Shown here: positions 59,038-64,000 of the stretch, piece by piece
How the letters are laid out: the number at the start of each line of letters is the position of its first letter
Numbering within the stretch: the stretch's first letter is position 1
Assembly (NCBI GenBank): GCA_036426205.1
Contig: CM071579.1
Span: 22,470,137-22,534,136, forward strand
Source: Ascaphus truei
Taxonomy: Eukaryota > Chordata > Amphibia > Anura > Ascaphidae
Direction of reading: 5' to 3'
DNA length: 64,000 nucleotides
Program-made: the position numbers and the translations under genes
The notes under the pieces: model-generated
The model's input: only the letters and a program-made list of their open reading frames with translations
Told to the model about the DNA's origin: nothing
Databases searched by the model: none

Positions 59038-59038
<1 letters not shown>

Positions 59039-59088
<50 letters not shown>
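59039..59088. repeat. (TA)n microsatellite
   Basis: A pure alternating TA run of about 48 bases. Confidence 0.95.
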
Positions 59089-59090
<2 letters not shown>

Positions 59091-59094
59091 CTTA

Positions 59095-59245
59095 AGTTAA
59101 GTAATGGTGGGTAAAAAAAGTGACAAAAACCCTTCACAGCAAAGCATATAGCAAATGGAAATATTACTGTATGCTCATTTGCATGTCTAAGACAGGTCTG
59201 CAATCCTGCTTTTCACCATTATCACCCAGCATACAGCACTTATAT
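59095..59245 (-). repeat. Hammerhead-element fragment, minus
   Basis: Read on minus it holds aagtgctgtatgctgggtga, gcagacctgtcttagacatg and caaatgagca, then a ttgctatatgctttgctg segment and ttttacccaccatta. The first part matches 61685-61760 and the second matches 61380-61440. So the two ends of the 61364-61760 element are joined here in the opposite order (circular permutation). Confidence 0.7.
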
Positions 59246-59533
59246 ATATAATATTAAACATTGTCTAGTATATGTATATACTGATATTTCTTTAAGTATT
59301 TGTTTTACATGTAATTTACATCTGCTTGTGGACATAGGTTGTCCTATTTTTAACAAATTGATATATAATTTCACACACGCATTCGGAGTGTTCCCTTTAC
59401 CTAATTATCTACAGACATATACTGTACATAAATACATAAATACATAAAAACACTGCAGATAAATACCAATCTGGCACTGATGTAAATGATTGTTTGATTG
59501 TATAATTAATACTCGTATGATATAAAAGACTAA
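59246..59533. other. Unassigned AT-rich spacer
   Basis: Nothing recognised. Confidence 0.45.
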
Positions 59534-60018
59534 GGGGCCTATGCAGAGAGCAGCGCTGGAAATTATTGGCGAGGGAAATAAAATGTACCTTTAATGGGGA
59601 GATTTTTTCTCCATATGCAGGAAGGTGAGAAATCTGCTATTTTTTTCATGAATGCGTGTGTCCAGTTGAAAATGGAGAGATGCGCGCTGCTAAAATGTCT
59701 TAGAAAAAATTCGCCGTTTTTTTTTCCTCCCCTATGGCCGCCGAGCTCCAGCTTCTTGCCAACTTTAGTTGGCGGAGCTAATTGTTGAATTTCGCGCCAT
59801 GTTTTTGGCGCGAACAGCCGCTAGATGGCGATCGTCCCTTTCTGAATAGGGACCTTTTAAAAACTGGCGAGATTTAGGTTCTCGCCAGCCGCGCGGCGAG
59901 ATTTAAAAAAAAAAAAAATGGCGCTTTTTTCTACACTCGCCATTACCTGCCTTTCTAAAGGCAGATTTCGCCAAAAAATGCCGCTGTTCCTGTTAGCGCT
60001 GCTCTCTGCATGAGGCCC
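59534..60018. mobile_element. PIF/Harbinger-like MITE
   Basis: The ends GGGGCCTATGCAGAGAGCAG and CTGCTCTCTGCATGAGGCCC are inverted. TAA flanks both (59531-59533 and 60019-60021), a 3-bp duplication typical of Harbinger. The 485-bp interior has short inverted pieces (gccaactttagttggc) and no coding frame. Confidence 0.8.
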
Positions 60019-60030
60019 TAAGACTTGAGC

Positions 60031-60104
60031 AACCAGCAATGAAAGTGCCCCTGACGAAGAGGACAAGCGTCCTTGAAACGCGTAGGGTGGACATTGCTTT
60101 GGTT
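60031..60104 (+). ncRNA. Hammerhead-like ribozyme motif
   Basis: Outer stem I is AACCAGCAATG (60031-60041) with CATTGC and TGGTT (60092-60104, 2-nt bulge). The inner part is GCCC (60047-60050) with GGGT (60085-60088). The core is CTGACGA (60051-60057), an extra A, stem II GAGGAC-AAGC-GTCCTT (60059-60074), GAAAC (60075-60079), a tiny stem III and a TA cleavage position (60083-60084). Position 7 of CUGANGA may vary, so C is allowed. The extra A and minimal stem III make activity doubtful. Confidence 0.55.
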
Positions 60105-60839
60105 GCTGTTGCTGGTTGGGAGTCATCACTTCGGCATTGAGAGGACGCAGTGGTCGGAGTTTCTGGATTTCCGAGCTCAAAGTGGGAGCAGGTGACCGCC
60201 CATAGTCCAACCCCCTGATCGACGTCACGCGCCGACGTCACGAGTCAGCTGACGTGGAAGTGGATCGACTACTGATCGGAAAGAGGAGGAGGGCTGAACA
60301 TCACCGTACCCAAACGAGCAGAAGAGTCTAAGCACCCCTGTTCCTGCGGTCATTATTGATACCGAAATGCTTGTACCAACTTTCTTTCTGTGAGTTTTTA
60401 TAACCGTTTTTATTTGACTATAAACCTAACTATACTACTCTATGGGCATTGCACTTTTTTCTTTTCTCTTCCCCTGTCTATAGCTTTTCCTGGTCCCGAG
60501 GTTGGTTCCAGATGCAAAGAGGCTCCATACCCATTGGAGATCAAGATTGGACTCTATATTTGGTACCACAAAAAGCAAATCTCATGGACATTAAGTATTA
60601 TAATTTAATTGTTTGAAGTAATTGTCTCAATTTTTGCTGTGTAAATCCCTTGTTATTTTATTCTCTTTTTTATATGTTAATGAATATATATAAAGGTCAA
60701 TAGGTAAGAGCGCTGGTGAACACACTTGATAGCAGAGGGGCTAATACCCACCTGCTCTCAACTGTGTTATACTTATTCAATAACCCTTTAATATACTGTA
60801 CATACTGTACATACTGTACATATACATATACATATATAC

Positions 60840-60880
<41 letters not shown>

Positions 60881-61363
60881 TATACATACAACTATTTTGG
60901 CTTAACACTTCTTGAGAAATGTGCAGTATAATGATGACCTCCATATGGCGTGAGCAACAGAACAAAACATATTGATGTGAACATTAATGTCTGTGCTTCA
61001 GCATTACTCATGGAAGGTTTGGGAAGAACAGAATACCCTGTGAAGCAATAACTTTAATGATGTAAAAATTGATTCACTGCAAGAGCCTTGGTAATCGTCT
61101 GAGCAGAAACCTGGATGGGGATGTCTGCATTTTCGGAGACGGGAAAAATAATTTTCTTTCAAGAGGCAAAATGTTAATGTGAAACGGGCCCTTTGGACTT
61201 GACTCCCAGTGAGTTTGTTGAAGACAGTGAAGCCCGTTTATCTCAGAAATGCACAATACTAAAAAAAAAGTACAAAAGAGTGTTTGTGAATTCCAGGTGT
61301 CTGCTGCTGAACGGCATTGTGAGGGGGCACACACAACACATAGAAATGGTGTGTTAAGTCTGG
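60105..61363. other. Unassigned DNA with an AT microsatellite
   Basis: An AT/CA microsatellite lies at 60820-60885 (tatata, then cacaca). The rest shows no gene; 61070-61330 is single-copy in texture. Confidence 0.5.
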
Positions 61364-61760
61364 GAACCTGTTGTCTTTCTTATTTGCGCTATGCTTTACG
61401 TTTTTGTCACCTTTTGCACCCACCATAACTTATCTAATGTGTGGTGAAACCTACCCAGCCTTAAAATTGCATAGCCAGTACAACCAGCCTCGCACTGATG
61501 AGACCCAAAAGTTCAAAACAGCTGTCTGTGAGTAGGTTTACTGGCTATGCATCTTAACCCAGGCTGTGCTGAAAGCTGTGTAATGCAACGAGCATAAGCT
61601 TATAAGGGTTCCATGTAAAAATGGATTTGAGGCAAAATGTGACACTGTGTGCTCATTTGCATGTCATTTCCCAGAATCCCTTGCTGCAGTGGAAGCACTG
61701 TATGCTAGGTGATAGTGGCGAAAAGCAGGGTTGCAGACCTGTCTAAGACATGTGAATGTG
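61364..61760 (+). mobile_element. Hammerhead-bearing repeat element
   Basis: The segment contains the hammerhead (61469-61550) and then gctcatttgcatgtcatttc, gcagtggaagcactgt and gcagacctgtctaagacatg. Related pieces occur at 59095-59245 (minus) and 62715-62830. It has no coding frame. Elements of this kind (Penelope-like repeats and small retrozymes) are known to carry type I hammerheads, but I cannot say which class this is. Confidence 0.7.
61469..61550 (+). ncRNA. Type I hammerhead ribozyme (relic)
   Basis: Outer stem I is GCATAGCCAGTA (61469-61480) with TACTGGCTATGC (61539-61550), a perfect 12-bp pairing. Inner stem I is CTCGCA (61489-61494) with TGTGAG (61527-61532). The core is CTGATGA (61495-61501), a stem II of GACC..GUUC style (61502-61514), AAAA in place of GAAA (61515-61518), then C-AGCT-G closed as stem III, and GTC (61524-61526) as the cleavage triplet. 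The first base of the GAAA box has changed from G to A, and stem II has a mismatch, so this copy is probably inactive. Confidence 0.85.
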
Positions 61761-62714
61761 CTATGACATAGTCCCGGGATAGTGGGCAGGATTCTATCTG
61801 ATTTATAGAAGAAACTGCAGACAGAATGGAAATGATCCGCTCCACAGATTCACAGTCACTCAGGCTGGTGGATAGGAAATCCACACCAGACTTTACAATG
61901 GTTCTGGTTTCCCTCACCTGCTCTCCTAATTAAGGAACAGGAATATATTGCAGTGAGGTTTGCTGCTCCAGTCTCTCTCTTAAGAGCCTGGAGGCTGGGA
62001 GGACGCTGCTCCCCAGTATCCAGTTCATGGTTAATGGCCCCCCACGTGTTGCAGCATCTGAGGATCTATTGGGACGCTCTCCCCATCTGACAGTTAAGGA
62101 CTCAATGTTATTATACTTATGTGTTATTTAAAGTTGGTAACTGGCTTATCCAGCCAACATTGCAGATAGGGATATGCATGTGAGTTAGACTTCTGACAGG
62201 AGTAGATGTTTCCTTTTATGATTTTTTTTGTTCTTAAAGTGACGGTGTTTAAAATGTTTAGTGTCACAAATGGAGATATAAACCGCGGAAGGTTGAGGGC
62301 TGATATACACATGTGTCCCCCCCTTTTCTACAAATTAAACCCTAGAAGACTGTGTCGTGAAAAGGCTGGGCAAACGCAGAGTTTATTAAAGGGAGCCATT
62401 TGTCACAGTGCTCACAAGTGATATTTAAAAGATGTATGCAGATTTCCAGAAGCATTCCATATGTTTTGTAACGCTGCTTTTATTTAAAAAAAATAAATCT
62501 GATGCTTCATCCAGGAGATATGCGTTTAAAATATTGAGGGACTCCATTTATATCCGCCGACGAGGCCAATCAGGAGGTTTCTGCAGTCAATTTCCCATTG
62601 AAGTCTGCAGGGAATTATGTCGGAAACCAGAACTTTCTGCATCGGCGGAAACATCAAAGAAAGCTCTGCCCAGAGTTCATTGCAGTCTAAAGGTTACCAT
62701 GGTCACCAATTACA
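61761..62714. other. Unassigned, partly single-copy-looking DNA
   Basis: No gene frame with motifs. The segment 62440-62690 is repeat-free and could be conserved non-coding DNA. Confidence 0.35.
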
Positions 62715-62830
62715 GTGGTCCATGTTAAAATGTATTTGAAGCAAAAGGTGACACTGCGCTCATTTGACTGTCATTTCCCAGAATCCCTAGCTGCAGTGGA
62801 AGCATTGTGTGCTAGGAGATAATGGGAGCA
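62715..62830 (+). repeat. Hammerhead-element fragment, plus
   Basis: Same order as 61605-61720: catgttaaaatgtatttgaa, gtgacactgcgctcatttga, gtcatttcccagaatccc and gctgcagtggaagca. The hammerhead itself is missing. Confidence 0.75.
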
Positions 62831-63590
62831 CAGGGTGTCCTGCATAATTTTGCAAGCGTGGATCGGGGCTATTTGTGTGTGTTTGTGTGTGTTTGTGTGT
62901 GGCTGTGTGTGTGTGTATTGACTGCTGCTGAGCACATTTCAAAGTCAATTTTGTTTGTCTCCCCAAGCGCCAAGCTTGGGAGAGCGTACGTGCACAAAGG
63001 CAATCCTTTGGGGGGCATTCATCCACCTCTTTGCTACCTCCCTTCTCTCTCCCCCCCCTTTTTTTTTCTTCCTTCCCCTCCATGCTTTTTGTCCTGCTAT
63101 CCCCATTGTCATCCAAACTCCTACCTACAGTATTTTGAATTTTTTCCGTTTTCAATGTTGTGTTTTCACTTTCTTTTTTATTACTTCTGTACATTCATTG
63201 TATGAGTGATATAGGTGCAGCCTACCCTTTCACTTGCAGAGGATTGCAGCGAAGCAGGTTGCCAGCGGAGGAGAGCAGGAACACAGCGCTATTGCAGGGC
63301 TGACACCGAAGGAGGGGCGTTTGACTTCACCGTGCTCAGGCGTGCTCCTCCCCGTACCTCCGAAGCCCCTGCGCGTGCGCTCACACACCATCACGTTGCC
63401 GCCACCTGCACTATCCTGTTCAGCCACCCACACACATCTTCAGCTGCCCGCCCCTTCTCATTTTCTTGGCCGCCCCTCGCGCACAGCTTTTGTGTCCTCC
63501 CGCGCACAGCGTCTGCCGGCCCGCGCACCCAGTTTTCGTCGCACGCCGCCTGCGCCCCCCTAAATAATCTTGCGCCTCATTGCCCCCCCA
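62831..63590. other. Unassigned DNA, CpG-rich toward 63560
   Basis: A GT-rich stretch occurs at 62870-62915. The segment 63230-63560 is CpG-rich (gcgcgtgcgc, cccgcgcacc) and open in several frames; no protein family matches. It resembles the GC-rich stretch near 18.9-19.3 kb and, like that, adjoins a CA repeat. Confidence 0.4.
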
Positions 63591-64000
63591 GTTTGCACAC
63601 CACTGCATTACAACACACACAATCAATCAATCACCACATACACACACTCAGCACATACACTCAATCAATCACCACACACACACACACTCACCACATACAC
63701 TCAATCAATCACCAGACACACACTTAATCCCCCCCCCCACACACACACACACACCACACACTCAATCCCCACACACACACACACAATCCCCACACACACA
63801 CTCAATCCCCACACACAAACTCAATCCCCATACACAAACCCAATCCCCACACACACTCAATCCCCAAACACACTCAATCCCCCCACACACTCAATCCCCC
63901 CACACACACTCAATCCCCCCACACACACTCAGTCCCCCCACGCACTCAATACCCCCACACACTCAATTCCCCCCACACACACACAATCCCCCCCCCCCCC
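63591..64000 (+). repeat. (CA)n and cacactcaatcccc repeat
   Basis: Tandem units of acacacactcaatcccc, about 14-20 bp, run to the end of the window. The right edge lies beyond it. Confidence 0.9.

Overview
The window looks like nuclear DNA of a vertebrate, most probably a frog (anuran). I base this on the mix of mobile elements: an L2-type LINE, a Tc1-type transposon, a MIR-like tRNA-derived SINE, several solo LTRs, hAT, mariner and Harbinger-type MITEs, and hammerhead-bearing repeats. Long GT/CA, AT and minisatellite tracts add to this. The species cannot be read from the sequence. I found no convincing host protein-coding exon, no stand-alone tRNA or rRNA gene and no CRISPR array. Nearly all long open frames are translations of repeats.

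Layout. 1-11.1 kb: mostly unclassified sequence with three copies of one dispersed repeat (2086, 2385, 9365), an LTR relic near 6.3 kb and a CpG-rich block near 6.9 kb. 11.13-16.06 kb: a satellite of about 100 monomers of 47 bp, with a six-monomer (282 bp) higher-order period. 16-21.7 kb: CpG-rich blocks, a 39-bp minisatellite, GT and CA tracts in opposite orientation, and a 22-bp minisatellite. This left third carries many single-base indels inside its repeats, as if it were unpolished long-read sequence. 21.7-36 kb: LTR relics, one solo LTR with a perfect 5-bp target duplication, L2-like tails, AT repeats, inverted repeats and a two-copy dispersed repeat.

36.4-39.7 kb (5' region perhaps to 40.3 kb): a minus-strand L2-type LINE. 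Its endonuclease domain is intact in reading frame, its reverse transcriptase is broken, and a 2A-like ribosome-skipping motif lies just before the endonuclease. 41.49-44.04 kb: a dead Tc1-type transposon whose core is tandemly duplicated (904 bp). It sits in the target duplication of a solo LTR at 44.04-44.80 kb. 46-64 kb: a cleaner region with inverted repeats, two minisatellites, MITEs, a SINE and several stretches that read like conserved non-coding DNA. It also holds a well-folded hammerhead ribozyme relic (61.47-61.55 kb) and a second hammerhead-like motif (60.03-60.10 kb).

The most interesting signals are the 2A motif in the LINE, the hammerhead and hammerhead-like folds with changed but still paired stems, the satellite higher-order structure, and the nested or duplicated transposons. 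None of the genes forms an operon or pathway; what interacts here is layers of transposition.
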